Shown here piece by piece: positions 42,430-51,159 of a stretch of 64,000 bases of DNA (position 1 is its first letter; every line of letters starts with the position of its first letter). A program made the position numbers and the translations under genes. The stretch covers positions 124,001-188,000 of the forward strand of contig NZ_JBNYXW010000001.1 of the NCBI RefSeq assembly GCF_051380875.1, written 5' to 3'. The notes beneath the pieces are model-generated. The model was not told the DNA's origin, made no database searches, and was given only the letters and a program-made list of their open reading frames with translations. Origin of the DNA: Janthinobacterium sp051380875 (lineage in GTDB: Bacteria; Pseudomonadota; Gammaproteobacteria; Burkholderiales; Burkholderiaceae_D).

Positions 42430-42599
42430 GGCGCTTCGGCGCCAGCTGCTTTGCTGTCTGTTGTAATTCAGTACAGTTGTGTGAAAACGCTGGAGCAGGG
42501 AGCCGGAAACGGTTATACTGCCCGGCTGTTCTTGCCTGTCAAATTCAGTTTGACGGGTTTTTCGTTTTCAGCCACCGTCTGATTGAAACCAAATCAGAC
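42430..42599 (+). promoter_or_regulatory. rpsK-rpsD gap with terminator and hairpins
   Basis: In order: a UUCG-loop hairpin GGCGC/GCGCC (42430-42443), an isolated TATACT (42514-42519) with no good -35, an intrinsic terminator with stem CCTGTCAAA/TTTGACGGG and five T (42535-42562), and a hairpin GTCTGATT/AATCAGAC (42577-42599). A weak TTGAAA at 42583 is the only -35-like box after the terminator. The region probably ends or attenuates the spc transcript and controls rpsD-rpoA-rplQ. Confidence 0.6.
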
Positions 42600-42672
42600 T
42601 AGCGCCTAACCGCATCAGTGTGTTTGATCATGCATGTGGCTGGGGCGTTATCATTTAAAAAAAGGAAGTATC

Positions 42673-43296
42673 GTGGCACGTTATATCGGACCTAAAGCAA
42701 AACTTTCCCGCCGTGAAGGCACAGATCTGTTCCTGAAGAGCGCACGTCGCTCGCTCGACAGCAAATGCAAACTGGACGTCAAGCCAGGCCAGCACGGTGT
42801 TAAATCCGGCGCCCGCACCTCGGACTACGGTAACCAACTGCGCGAAAAGCAAAAAGTCAAGCGCATGTACGGCGTGCTGGAACGTCAATTCCGCCGCTAC
42901 TTCGCTGAAGCAGACCGTCGTAAAGGCAACACCGGCGAAACGCTGTTGAAGTTGCTGGAAACGCGTCTGGACAACGTTTGCTACCGCATGGGCTTTGGCT
43001 CGACCCGCGCTGAAGCGCGTCAATTGGTCAGCCACAAAGCGTTCACCGTGAACGGTATCGTTGTGAACATCGCTTCGTACGCGGTTAAAGTTGGCGACAT
43101 CGTTGCTGTTCGTGAAAAATCGAAAAAGCAAGTGCGTATCGTTGAAGCACTGTCGCTGGCTGAACAAGTTGGCATGCCTAGCTGGGTTTCGGTTGATGCC
43201 AAGAAAATGGAAGGTACTTTCAAGTCCCTGCCAGAGCGTAACGAAATCGCTATGGACGTCAACGAATCGTTGATCGTCGAGCTGTACTCGCGTTAA
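42673..43296 (+). CDS. rpsD: 30S ribosomal protein S4
   Basis: 207 residues. S4 is a primary 16S assembly protein and, in E. coli, the repressor of the alpha operon. It begins at a GTG codon (then ARYIGPKAKLSRREG) behind AAAGGAAG. Upstream in-frame codons encode nothing conserved. The S4 RNA-binding domain (ETRLDNVCYRMGFGSTRAEA) is normal. Confidence 0.98.
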   Translation: MARYIGPKAKLSRREGTDLFLKSARRSLDSKCKLDVKPGQHGVKSGARTSDYGNQLREKQKVKRMYGVLERQFRRYFAEADRRKGNTGETLLKLLETRLDNVCYRMGFGSTRAEARQLVSHKAFTVNGIVVNIASYAVKVGDIVAVREKSKKQVRIVEALSLAEQVGMPSWVSVDAKKMEGTFKSLPERNEIAMDVNESLIVELYSR

Positions 43297-43316
43297 TAGT
43301 AGTTCGCACCGCCATC

Positions 43317-43345
43317 GCCCACTCACAACATTGAGTGGGCGTTTT
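43317..43345 (+). terminator. Terminator-like hairpin between rpsD and rpoA
   Basis: GCCCACTC pairs perfectly with GAGTGGGC around an 8-base loop, followed by GTTTT. With no obvious promoter before rpoA, it probably acts as a partial attenuator. Confidence 0.75.
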
Positions 43346-43404
43346 ACCAATATGCCATCAGCCTTATCGGTGTAATGAGCCGAGGGTATTGAAAAGGACA
43401 TTTC

Positions 43405-44382
43405 ATGCAAAACAGTTTGTTGAAGCCACGTATTATCGATGTTGAAGCTCTCGGTCCAGGTCACGCCAAGGTCGTGATGGAGCCGTTCGAGCGCGGCTAT
43501 GGCCACACATTGGGTAACGCGTTGCGCCGCGTTCTGCTGTCGTCGATGGTGGGCTACGCGCCGACCGAAGTGACGATCGCTGGCGTCGTCCACGAATATT
43601 CTTCCCTCGATGGCGTGCAAGAAGACGTCGTCGATCTGTTGCTGAACTTGAAGGGTGTGGTTTTCAAAGTCCACAACCGCGATTCGGTAACCCTGACCCT
43701 GAAAAAAGAAGGCGAAGGCGCGATCCTGGCCTCCGACATCGACCTGCCGCATGATGTCGAACTGATCAACCCTGACCACGTGATCGCCCACCTGACCGCT
43801 GGTGGCAAGCTGGACATGCAGATCAAGGTTGAAAAAGGCCGCGGCTACGTTCCTGGTAACGTGCGTCGTCTGTCGGAAGACACCAACAAGACCATCGGCC
43901 GCATCATCCTGGACGCTTCGTTCTCGCCAGTGCGCCGTGTATCGTACTTCGTTGAATCGGCCCGCGTCGAGCAACGTACCGACCTGGACAAGCTGATCAT
44001 CAACATCGAAACCAACGGCGTGATCTCGCCGGAAGAAGCGATCCGCCAGTCGGCCCGCGTCCTGGTGGACCAGTTGAATGTGTTCGCTGCCCTGGAAGGC
44101 ACGGAAGCTGCCGCTGAAGCGCCATCGCGCGCTCCGCTGGTCGATCCTATCCTGTTGCGTCCAGTCGATGACCTGGAGTTGACCGTGCGTTCGGCAAACT
44201 GCCTGAAAGCGGAAAACATCTACTACATCGGCGACCTGATCCAACGTTCGGAAAACGAACTGCTGAAAACGCCAAATCTGGGCCGCAAGTCCCTGAACGA
44301 AATCAAGGAAGTGCTGGCATCGCGCGGCTTGACCTTGGGCATGAAGCTGGAAAACTGGCCGCCTGCAGGCCTGGAAAAGTAA
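43405..44382 (+). CDS. rpoA: RNA polymerase alpha subunit
   Basis: 325 residues. The N-terminal dimerisation domain (~1-230) includes GYGHTLGNALRRVLLSSM. A short acidic/alanine linker (EGTEAAAEAPSR) leads to the C-terminal domain (~250-325), which contacts UP elements and activators through LTVRSANCLKAENIYYIG and LGRKSLNEIKEVLASRGL. Gene order rpsD-rpoA-rplQ is standard. Confidence 0.99.
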   Translation: MQNSLLKPRIIDVEALGPGHAKVVMEPFERGYGHTLGNALRRVLLSSMVGYAPTEVTIAGVVHEYSSLDGVQEDVVDLLLNLKGVVFKVHNRDSVTLTLKKEGEGAILASDIDLPHDVELINPDHVIAHLTAGGKLDMQIKVEKGRGYVPGNVRRLSEDTNKTIGRIILDASFSPVRRVSYFVESARVEQRTDLDKLIINIETNGVISPEEAIRQSARVLVDQLNVFAALEGTEAAAEAPSRAPLVDPILLRPVDDLELTVRSANCLKAENIYYIGDLIQRSENELLKTPNLGRKSLNEIKEVLASRGLTLGMKLENWPPAGLEK

Positions 44383-44402
44383 TTCGTAGTTGTAGCAAAC
44401 TG

Positions 44403-44427
44403 CCTGGGACAGGTGTCCCAGGTTTTT
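44403..44427 (+). terminator. Intrinsic terminator between rpoA and rplQ
   Basis: CCTGGGAC pairs with GTCCCAGG around a four-base loop, with TTTTTATTTTT after it. It is a strong match for an operon-internal position, so rplQ is either expressed by readthrough or from a promoter in the next 95 bases, where I see none clearly. Confidence 0.85.
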
Positions 44428-44522
44428 ATTTTTGAAGTACCAAACCGGTCCGCGGCTGTTTGGGGTTTCCCACCCAGCCGATCGAAGAACTGGAAATTAA
44501 ACACTCACCGAAAGGATTTATC

Positions 44523-44915
44523 ATGCGTCACGGTCACGGCCTCCGTAAACTGAATCGTACCTCGTCCCACCGTCTGGCAATGCTGCGCAACATGACAGTA
44601 TCGCTGCTGCGTCACGAAGCGATCAAAACCACCCTGCCAAAAGCAAAAGAACTGCGCCGCGTTGTCGAGCCAATTCTGACCCTGGGCAAAACTGACTGCC
44701 TGGCAAACAAGCGTCTGGCCTTCAACCGCCTGCGCGACCGTGAAATGGTCGTCAAGCTGTTCGCTGAACTGGGCCCACGTTACGCCAACCGTAACGGTGG
44801 TTATGTGCGTATCCTGAAAATGGGTTTCCGCGTCGGCGATAACGCTCCTATGGCGTTCGTTGAACTGATGGATCGTCCAGATACGACCGAAGCAGTTGAA
44901 ATCGCTGGCGAGTAA
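44523..44915 (+). CDS. rplQ: 50S ribosomal protein L17
   Basis: 130 residues, starting MRHGHGLRKLNRTSSHR after AAAGGA. L17 sits near the tunnel exit on the 50S back. The in-frame sequence upstream (21 codons) is not conserved and is excluded. It closes the alpha operon before a strong terminator. Confidence 0.99.
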   Translation: MRHGHGLRKLNRTSSHRLAMLRNMTVSLLRHEAIKTTLPKAKELRRVVEPILTLGKTDCLANKRLAFNRLRDREMVVKLFAELGPRYANRNGGYVRILKMGFRVGDNAPMAFVELMDRPDTTEAVEIAGE

Positions 44916-44935
44916 TCCCGGCAGTTGCATCTGAG

Positions 44936-44961
44936 AAAGCCAGGCCTAGCCTGGCTTTTTT
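44936..44961 (+). terminator. Intrinsic terminator of the alpha operon
   Basis: AAAGCCAGG and CCTGGCTTT pair around a short loop and end in six T. It lies 20 bases after rplQ. Confidence 0.92.
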
Positions 44962-45073
44962 GTTTTCTGCTGCAGCTATCCTGACTGCAGTGTACTATTC
45001 TCCTTTCGCGCCGGCCTGGCACAAGCGCTGCCCGTTCCGCGCGTCCTCTGTCGAATGGTCGAAAAGGTAGTTC

Positions 45074-47023
45074 ATGTCCCGTTTCCCCTCCAGCGCCGCC
45101 GCGCGCTCCCCTGTACGTTCTTCCTTATTGCTTTGGTTTGCCGCCTGCCTTTTCCTGACGATGACGCTTTTCGGTGCCGGCCATGCCCGTGCCGACGATG
45201 AATTCCTCGATCCTGAGTTGGCCTTCAAATTTTCCGCCCGCATGCAGGACCCAGCCACCATCGCCGTCACCTATGTGATTGCCGATGGCTACTATATGTA
45301 CCACGAGCGCTTCAAGTTCGAGGCCGTGGGCGCCAAGCTGGGCACGCCCGTGTATCCGGCTGGCAAGGTCAAGTTCGACGATACTTTCCAGAAGAACGTG
45401 GAAACATTTCGCAAGACCCTGACCATCAGCATTCCTGTCGAGGCGGCCGGCGCGTTCACCCTGAAGGCCACCGGCCAGGGCTGTTCAGACAAAGGTTTGT
45501 GCTATGCGCCGCAGGACGCCACGGCCCAGCTGGTGGGCGGTGGTGGCGGCCAGAGCACGGCGCCGGGCGGCTCGCCGTCGAAGTTTGCCCTGCCAGCCGC
45601 ACCGGCAGTGGACACGGCGGGCGTCAACGGTCCACAGGCGCAGGCGTCGCCTGGCGTGTCCGTCATGAGCATCGCCAATCCCGATATCACCAGCACGCCT
45701 GACCCCGTGGCGGTAGTGGCACCCGTGACGGCGTCTGCGCCGGCGCAAAACGAGATGGGCAAGATCGAGGCGGCCCTGAAGGGCGGCAAGCTGCTGGTCA
45801 TCGTTCCCCTCTTCATGCTGCTGGGCCTGGGTTTGGCCTTTACGCCGTGCGTGCTGCCGATGGTGCCGATCCTGTCGTCGATCATCGTCGGCGATGGCGC
45901 CAAGGTCAGCCGCGCACGCGGCTTGCTGCTGTCGCTGACGTATGCGCTGGGCATGGCCATCGTCTACACGGCGCTGGGCGTGGCGGCCGGCCTGGCAGGC
46001 GAAGGCCTGGCAGCCAAGCTGCAAAATCCCTGGGTGCTGGGCTTTTTTGCCTTGCTGATGGCGGGCCTGTCGCTGTCCATGTTTGGCGTATATGAATTGC
46101 AAGTGCCGGCCTTCCTGCAAGGCAAGCTGACGTCCGTGTCGAACCAGCAATCATCGGGCCGCCTGGCGGGCGTCTTCGTCATGGGCGCCATTTCCGCCCT
46201 GATCGTGGGACCCTGCGTGGCCGCGCCGCTGGCTGGCGCCTTGCTGTACATCAGCCAGACGCGCGACGTCGTCATCGGCGGCAGCGCACTGTTCGCCATG
46301 GCAGTGGGCATGAGCGTGCCCCTGATACTGGTGGGCGTCTCGGCGGGCACCTTGCTGCCGCGCGCCGGCGCCTGGATGGATGCTGTCAAGCGCTTCTTTG
46401 GTGTGCTGCTGCTGGGCGTGGCCTGGTGGCTGGTCTCGCCTGTGCTGCCGGGCGCCGTGCAGATGCTGGGCTGGACGGCCCTGTTCGTCGGCTATGGCAT
46501 GTATTTGCTGGTGGGCAATAGCGGCACGCAGCACGCCTGGGTCGCCAAGGCCTTTGGCCTGATGTTTGCCGTGCTGGGCGCGCTGCAACTGGTCGGCGTG
46601 GCCAGCGGTGGCCGCGACCCGCTGGCGCCACTGGCACACCTGGGTGGTGGCCAGGTCCACGCGCAGCCATTTACGCGCGTCAAGACGGTCGAGCAGCTCG
46701 ATGCGGCGCTGGCCCAGCTGAACGGCAAGCCGGCCCTGCTGGACTTTTATGCGGACTGGTGCGTGTCTTGCATCGAGATGGAAAAACTGACCTTCGTCGA
46801 TCCTGCCGTGCGCGAAAAGATGGGGCAGGCCGTATTGCTGCAAGTCGACGTGACGGCCAATGACGCCGACGACAAGGCCATGCTGAAACGTTTTCAGCTG
46901 TTCGGGCCGCCCGGCATCATCATGTTCAACCCGCAGGGACAGGAGATTGCCCAGTCGCGCGTGATCGGCTTCCAGAATGCGCAAACTTTCCTCGCATCCT
47001 TGCGCAAGCTCGACGGACAGTAA
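45074..47023 (+). CDS. dsbD: Thiol:disulfide interchange protein DsbD
   Basis: 649 residues with all three redox domains. Behind a signal peptide (cleaved near GHARADDE) is the periplasmic immunoglobulin-like alpha domain with the pair Cys137/Cys143 (GCSDKGLC). The membrane domain has about eight helices and the pair Cys259 (FTPCVLP) and Cys381 (GPCVAAP). A C-terminal thioredoxin domain carries Cys563-V-S-Cys566. Electrons pass from cytoplasmic thioredoxin through these pairs to DsbC-type isomerases and to apocytochrome c thiols. The latter fits the system II haem ligation genes 12 kb downstream. A proline/alanine-rich linker (~residues 150-225) is longer than usual. Confidence 0.97.
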   Translation: MSRFPSSAAARSPVRSSLLLWFAACLFLTMTLFGAGHARADDEFLDPELAFKFSARMQDPATIAVTYVIADGYYMYHERFKFEAVGAKLGTPVYPAGKVKFDDTFQKNVETFRKTLTISIPVEAAGAFTLKATGQGCSDKGLCYAPQDATAQLVGGGGGQSTAPGGSPSKFALPAAPAVDTAGVNGPQAQASPGVSVMSIANPDITSTPDPVAVVAPVTASAPAQNEMGKIEAALKGGKLLVIVPLFMLLGLGLAFTPCVLPMVPILSSIIVGDGAKVSRARGLLLSLTYALGMAIVYTALGVAAGLAGEGLAAKLQNPWVLGFFALLMAGLSLSMFGVYELQVPAFLQGKLTSVSNQQSSGRLAGVFVMGAISALIVGPCVAAPLAGALLYISQTRDVVIGGSALFAMAVGMSVPLILVGVSAGTLLPRAGAWMDAVKRFFGVLLLGVAWWLVSPVLPGAVQMLGWTALFVGYGMYLLVGNSGTQHAWVAKAFGLMFAVLGALQLVGVASGGRDPLAPLAHLGGGQVHAQPFTRVKTVEQLDAALAQLNGKPALLDFYADWCVSCIEMEKLTFVDPAVREKMGQAVLLQVDVTANDADDKAMLKRFQLFGPPGIIMFNPQGQEIAQSRVIGFQNAQTFLASLRKLDGQ

Positions 47024-47047
47024 GCGTTTACTGACGTTGCAAATAAG

Positions 47048-47073
47048 AAAAAGCCTGCAATTGCAGGCCTTTT
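47048..47073. terminator. Bidirectional terminator between dsbD and the Spy-like gene
   Basis: The 16-bp perfect palindrome GCCTGCAATTGCAGGC is flanked by A5 on one side and CTTTT on the other. It can end transcripts from both converging genes. Confidence 0.88.
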
Positions 47074-47099
47074 CCGTTGCTACTCTCCGCTAAGCGAAC

Positions 47100-47633
47100 T
47101 TAGCCGGCTTTGGGCTGGTGCTGCATGCCGTGGTGTCCACCGCGGTGGCCGCCATGTTTGCCGCTGGGCACGCTGTCATCAAATACTTTCTTTTGCGCCG
47201 GCGTCAGCACGGCATAGAAGGTTTTCAGCGAGGCCAGACGGCTTTCCTGGCTGGCGATGCGTTCCTTCGACATGGCGATCCATTGCTCCATGCGTTCCGG
47301 GGCCGACAGTTTGGCAAACGCTTCGCGCTTGGCTTTCCAGTCGTCCATCGGTTTTTTTTGCGCGTTTGCCGCCGTGAAAGTGGCCCAGGCCGGTTCCTGC
47401 GCGGCCGTCAGCTTCAGCTTGTCATGCAAACGGGCCTGGTGCTTGGCCATGCCTTCGGCGCGATTGCCACCGTGGTGCTGGCCGCGCTGGCCATCGTGTT
47501 GCATCTTGGCGCTGGCAGCTGGCGCGCTGGCGGCCGCTTCCTGGGCGTGGACGGTCAGCGATGCCGCTCCCATGCTGAGCACGCTCATGGCGATGATCAT
47601 ATTCATGCGCAAGGTTTTCATTGAGGCGTTCAT
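47100..47633 (-). CDS. Spy/CpxP-like periplasmic protein with LTxxQ motifs
   Basis: 177 residues with a signal peptide (to VHAQEA). Two LTxxQ-type motifs (LKLTAAQEPAW and VLTPAQKKVFD) about 75 residues apart mark the Spy/CpxP fold, a cradle-shaped periplasmic chaperone or sensor-kinase inhibitor. Both ends are His/Gly-rich (QRGQHHGGNR; KHGGHRGGHHGMQHQ), suggesting metal binding. It is divergent from a response regulator-kinase pair and an RND pump. In CpxPAR-type systems such a protein represses the kinase; that link here is inference. Confidence 0.88.
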   Translation of the reverse strand: MNASMKTLRMNMIIAMSVLSMGAASLTVHAQEAAASAPAASAKMQHDGQRGQHHGGNRAEGMAKHQARLHDKLKLTAAQEPAWATFTAANAQKKPMDDWKAKREAFAKLSAPERMEQWIAMSKERIASQESRLASLKTFYAVLTPAQKKVFDDSVPSGKHGGHRGGHHGMQHQPKAG

Positions 47634-47731
47634 CTTGATTCCTTTATAAGTGATGAGGGGTGTACATGTTGCTGCACATGGAATCTATGTTGGACGCCCC
47701 ATGTTTCCCCGAAGTGTCCGCTGCCAGACAG

Positions 47732-47780
47732 TTTGTATCTATATGTTTCTTTGGGTCCTCTATATACAAGACGATACAAA
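47732..47780. promoter_or_regulatory. Inverted repeat in the Spy-like/response-regulator divergent region
   Basis: TTTGTATC (47732-47739) and GATACAAA (47773-47780) are perfect inverted arms, 33 bases apart, in an AT-rich segment with TATATA between them. They lie 42 bases before the regulator start and about 100 bases before the Spy-like start. Candidate operator for the OmpR-type regulator. Confidence 0.45.
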
Positions 47781-47821
47781 TGCGCTGTGCAAGGCATGGC
47801 GAAGTGGGGATAATTCGTACC

Positions 47822-48550
47822 ATGGAACCCTCTTCTACAATCCTCATCGTCGACGATGACCGCGATATCCGCAGCTTGCTGGCGGATTACCTGGAAACGA
47901 ACGCCTACCGCACCTTGGGCGCGGCAGATGGTACTGCCATGTGGAAAGTCCTCGATGAGACGCGGCCCGACCTGATCGTGCTCGATTTGAACTTGCCTGG
48001 CGACGACGGCCTGACCCTGTGCCGCAAGCTGCGCGCCCAATCGACGGTGCCGGTGATCATGTTGACGGCGCGCAATGAACCGCTGGATCGCATTCTGGGC
48101 CTGGAAATGGGCGCCGATGATTATCTGCCGAAACCGTTCGAGCCGCGCGAGTTGCTGGCGCGCATACGCAGTGTGCTGCGCCGCAGCCATGCCATGCCGT
48201 CGAATGTGCCGACTGACAAGGCGCAGCAAATCCGCTTCTCTGGCTGGACGCTGGATTTGACGGCGCGCCACCTGCTCAATCCCACCGGCCTGGTGATCAT
48301 GCTGTCGGGTGCCGAGTTCCGCTTGCTGCGCGTGTTCCTCGAACATCCGAACCGCGTGCTCAACCGTGACCAGCTGCTGAACCTGACGCAGGGCCGCGAT
48401 GCCGATCCGTTCGACCGCTCGATCGACATCCAGATCAGCCGCCTGCGGCAAAAGCTGGGAGAAGATGCCCGCTTGCCGCAAATCATCAAGACCGTGCGCA
48501 ACGGCGGTTATGTGCTGGCTGGCCAAGTCAATGTGGAGCCGCACGCGTGA
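47822..48550 (+). CDS. OmpR-family response regulator
   Basis: 242 residues. The receiver has an acidic pocket (VDDDRD, 10-15), phospho-acceptor Asp55 (IVLDLNLPG), LTARNE and Lys104. The winged-helix domain follows from ~residue 140 (LSGAEFRLLRVFLEHPNRVL; DRSIDIQISRLRQKLG). The start MEPSSTILIVDDD is chosen; upstream in-frame residues are not receiver-like. Its last four bases overlap the kinase start (GTGA). The partner kinase and a downstream RND pump suggest it controls efflux and/or the Spy-like protein. Confidence 0.94.
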   Translation: MEPSSTILIVDDDRDIRSLLADYLETNAYRTLGAADGTAMWKVLDETRPDLIVLDLNLPGDDGLTLCRKLRAQSTVPVIMLTARNEPLDRILGLEMGADDYLPKPFEPRELLARIRSVLRRSHAMPSNVPTDKAQQIRFSGWTLDLTARHLLNPTGLVIMLSGAEFRLLRVFLEHPNRVLNRDQLLNLTQGRDADPFDRSIDIQISRLRQKLGEDARLPQIIKTVRNGGYVLAGQVNVEPHA

Positions 48551-49905
48551 GGGCCTTCTTTGGCTCCATGACGGGGCGCGTCTTCATGGTGTTGCTGTTC
48601 GGCGTGGTAGCCTCGGCCGCCTTGACGCAGTGGCTGGCCGTGGGCGAACGCCAGCGTGCCCTTGAGCAATATCGCGATTACCATGCCGTCGAGCGGGCCG
48701 AGCAACTGGTGATGGCGGCCGACGTGGTGCCGCTGGCATCGCGTGCCGCCTACCTGAAGGTGGCCAACAAGGGCAGCGTGCGCCTGGAACTGCGTCCGCA
48801 GACGGAACCTGTGCATGGCGCGATGACGGATTTTTCCACCGCACTGCAAGCCAAGCTGGGTGTAGGCTTCAAGGTCACCGCGCTGGCCGAGCGTCCTGCC
48901 GCCTGCATCCAGCCACGCCAGTCGCCGGGGTTGTTCGGCCCCAAACCCTGGGGTGGCACCTGCGAAAACCTCGACGTGCGCATGCAGGACGGTCATGTGC
49001 TGCGCCTGATGGTCTTGCCGCCGCGCCAGCAGCCTGCGTTCAATGAACACAATGACTGGGTCACCTTGCTGCCGTTCCTGATCAGCATCGCCATCCTCGC
49101 CTACCTGGTGACGCGCATGACCATGCGTCCGCTGAAGCAGCTGGCGCAGGCGGCGAAAGACCTGGGCAACGACATCAACCATCCGCCCCTGGCCCTGTCG
49201 GGCGCCAGCGAGATCCGTCAGGCCAGTGCCGCCTTCAACGCCATGCAGGCGCGCATCCGCCAGCATATTTCCCAGCGAACACAGATGCTGGCGGCCATTA
49301 CGCACGATTTGCAGACGCCGCTGACGCGTCTGCGCCTGCGCCTGGAAAAAGTGGCCGATACGGAATTGTATGAGCGCCTGGTGGGCGACTTGTCGGCTAT
49401 GCAAAGCATGGTCAAGGAAGGACTGGACCTGGCCCGCTCGATGGACAGCTCGGAAGCGATGCAGGCGCTCGATCTCGACTCCCTGCTCGACAGCGTGTGC
49501 TCCGACGCCGCCGATGCCGGCCAGAAAGTGACGTTGACTGGCCATGCCGGCATGGCCTTGATGGCCCGCCCCATCGCCATGCGGCGCTGCCTGGTAAATT
49601 TGATCGACAATGCCGTCAAATATGGCCAGTACGCGCACGTGAGCGTCGAGCGTATCGCTGGCGCGGCGCGCATTCGTATCCGCGATGGCGGGCCCGGCAT
49701 TGCGCCAGATCAACTGGCGAAAGTATTCGAGCCGTTCTACCGCATCGAGACTTCGCGTTCGCGCGAGTCGGGCGGCACCGGCCTCGGTCTGACCATCGCG
49801 CGCAATATCGCCGAACAGCATGGCGCCACGGTCTTGCTGGCCAATCACGTCGATGGTGGACTGGAAGTCACTCTCATCGCGCCAGAGTATTACGCAGGAA
49901 AGTGA
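48547..49905 (+). CDS. EnvZ-like sensor histidine kinase
   Basis: 452 residues. Helix 1 (~8-28) and helix 2 (~175-195) enclose a ~145-residue periplasmic sensor region. A HAMP domain follows, then His253 in AAITHDLQTPLTRLRLRL. Kinase boxes are NLIDNAVKYG, RDGGPGI and GTGLGLTIARNI. The start codon is GTG, coupled to the regulator stop. The kinase overlaps no other gene; the adaptor gene begins 87 bases downstream, so regulator, kinase, adaptor and pump may be one operon. Confidence 0.93.
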   Translation: MRAFFGSMTGRVFMVLLFGVVASAALTQWLAVGERQRALEQYRDYHAVERAEQLVMAADVVPLASRAAYLKVANKGSVRLELRPQTEPVHGAMTDFSTALQAKLGVGFKVTALAERPAACIQPRQSPGLFGPKPWGGTCENLDVRMQDGHVLRLMVLPPRQQPAFNEHNDWVTLLPFLISIAILAYLVTRMTMRPLKQLAQAAKDLGNDINHPPLALSGASEIRQASAAFNAMQARIRQHISQRTQMLAAITHDLQTPLTRLRLRLEKVADTELYERLVGDLSAMQSMVKEGLDLARSMDSSEAMQALDLDSLLDSVCSDAADAGQKVTLTGHAGMALMARPIAMRRCLVNLIDNAVKYGQYAHVSVERIAGAARIRIRDGGPGIAPDQLAKVFEPFYRIETSRSRESGGTGLGLTIARNIAEQHGATVLLANHVDGGLEVTLIAPEYYAGK

Positions 49906-49992
49906 ACGTTTCCATGCGACAATATTGCGCTTTATGCCCTCCGGCAACTACATTCAACCTGCAGCCTTGCGCTGCAACAGCGTGACAGAACA

Positions 49993-51159
49993 ATGAAAAA
50001 GACTAGCCTGGCAATTCTGGTGGGTGCGGCCCTGTGTATCGGTGGCGGCATCTGGTATTTTAATCATCAGTCCACGGATAGCGCCGGCGGCAAGGGGGGC
50101 AAGGGCGGGGCGCAAGCAGCGACCACGGTCAGCGTGATCCGTCCCGTGCGCCAGGACGTGCCGATGCTGCTGCAAGCCAATGGCAGCGTGATGCCGATCA
50201 GCAGCGTCGACCTGCATCCACAGACGACGAGCACGATTACCAAGGTGCATATCCGTGAAGGCCAGTTTGTCAGGCAGGGCGAGCTGATGTTCAGCCTGGA
50301 TGCGCGCAGCGAGCATGCGAATGTCGACAAGGCGCAGGCACAAGTGTTGCGCGACCGCGCTTCGGTGGCCGATCTTGAGCGCCAGCTCAAGCGCAGCCTG
50401 GATTTGCTGAGCAAGAACTTCATCGCCCAGGGCGCCGTCGACACCCTGCAAAGCCAGCTCGACGCGGCACGCGCCTTGCTGTCGGCCGACCAGGCCGCCT
50501 TGCGTGCGGCCCAGGTCGATTCCAGCTACACCATCCTGCGCGCGCCGCAAAGTGGCCGCGTGGGGGCCATCAATGTCTACGCCGGCAGCCTGGTGCAGCC
50601 GGCCACGTCCCTGACCAGCATCACCCAGCTCGATCCGATCGACGTGGCGTTCACCTTGCCGGAAAGCAGCCTGTCGGGCTTGCTGGCGGCGCAAAAGGCG
50701 GGCGAGGTGTCCGTCACGGCGCTGCTGGCCGATGCGGGTGGCAAGCAGCTCGACGGCAAACTGAGTTTCATCGACAATGCCGTCGATCCCGCCACAGGCG
50801 TGATCAAGATCAAGGCGCGCTTCAATAATGCCGGCACCGACCTGTGGCCGGGACAATACGTGAATACACAGCTGACCGTGCGCACCCTCAAGGATGCGCT
50901 GGTGATACCGCAAAACGCCATCATCACCAATACCACCGGTATTTTCGTGTACTCGATGGAAGCGGACAACACGGCCAAGGTGCGCAAGATTGCCCGCGTG
51001 TATGCGTTTGGAGCGAACGCTGTCGTCACGGGCTTGCAGGGCGATGAGCAAGTCATCGTCGATGGCAAGCAGAACCTGCGTCCGGGCGGCAAGGTGCGCC
51101 TGGCGGAAAAACACAAGGCCGCCGATGGCGTTGCCGCACCGCAGGGTAAGCCAGCATGA
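49993..51159 (+). CDS. RND efflux periplasmic adaptor
   Basis: 388 residues. An N-terminal anchor (~5-23) is followed by a glycine-rich linker, a barrel-sandwich/lipoyl domain, a helical hairpin (~100-160, HANVDKAQAQVLRDRASVA), a beta barrel and a membrane-proximal domain. The MdtA/AcrA/MexE group is implied, but no drug specificity can be read. Its stop overlaps the pump start by ATGA. Confidence 0.93.
   Translation: MKKTSLAILVGAALCIGGGIWYFNHQSTDSAGGKGGKGGAQAATTVSVIRPVRQDVPMLLQANGSVMPISSVDLHPQTTSTITKVHIREGQFVRQGELMFSLDARSEHANVDKAQAQVLRDRASVADLERQLKRSLDLLSKNFIAQGAVDTLQSQLDAARALLSADQAALRAAQVDSSYTILRAPQSGRVGAINVYAGSLVQPATSLTSITQLDPIDVAFTLPESSLSGLLAAQKAGEVSVTALLADAGGKQLDGKLSFIDNAVDPATGVIKIKARFNNAGTDLWPGQYVNTQLTVRTLKDALVIPQNAIITNTTGIFVYSMEADNTAKVRKIARVYAFGANAVVTGLQGDEQVIVDGKQNLRPGGKVRLAEKHKAADGVAAPQGKPA

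Noticed and set aside
45017..45032. Sigma-54-like TGGCAC-N6-TGCC upstream of dsbD
   Set aside because: There is no nearby activator or enhancer-like repeat; such matches are expected by chance in this base composition. It also tempers the weight given to the 54458 match.
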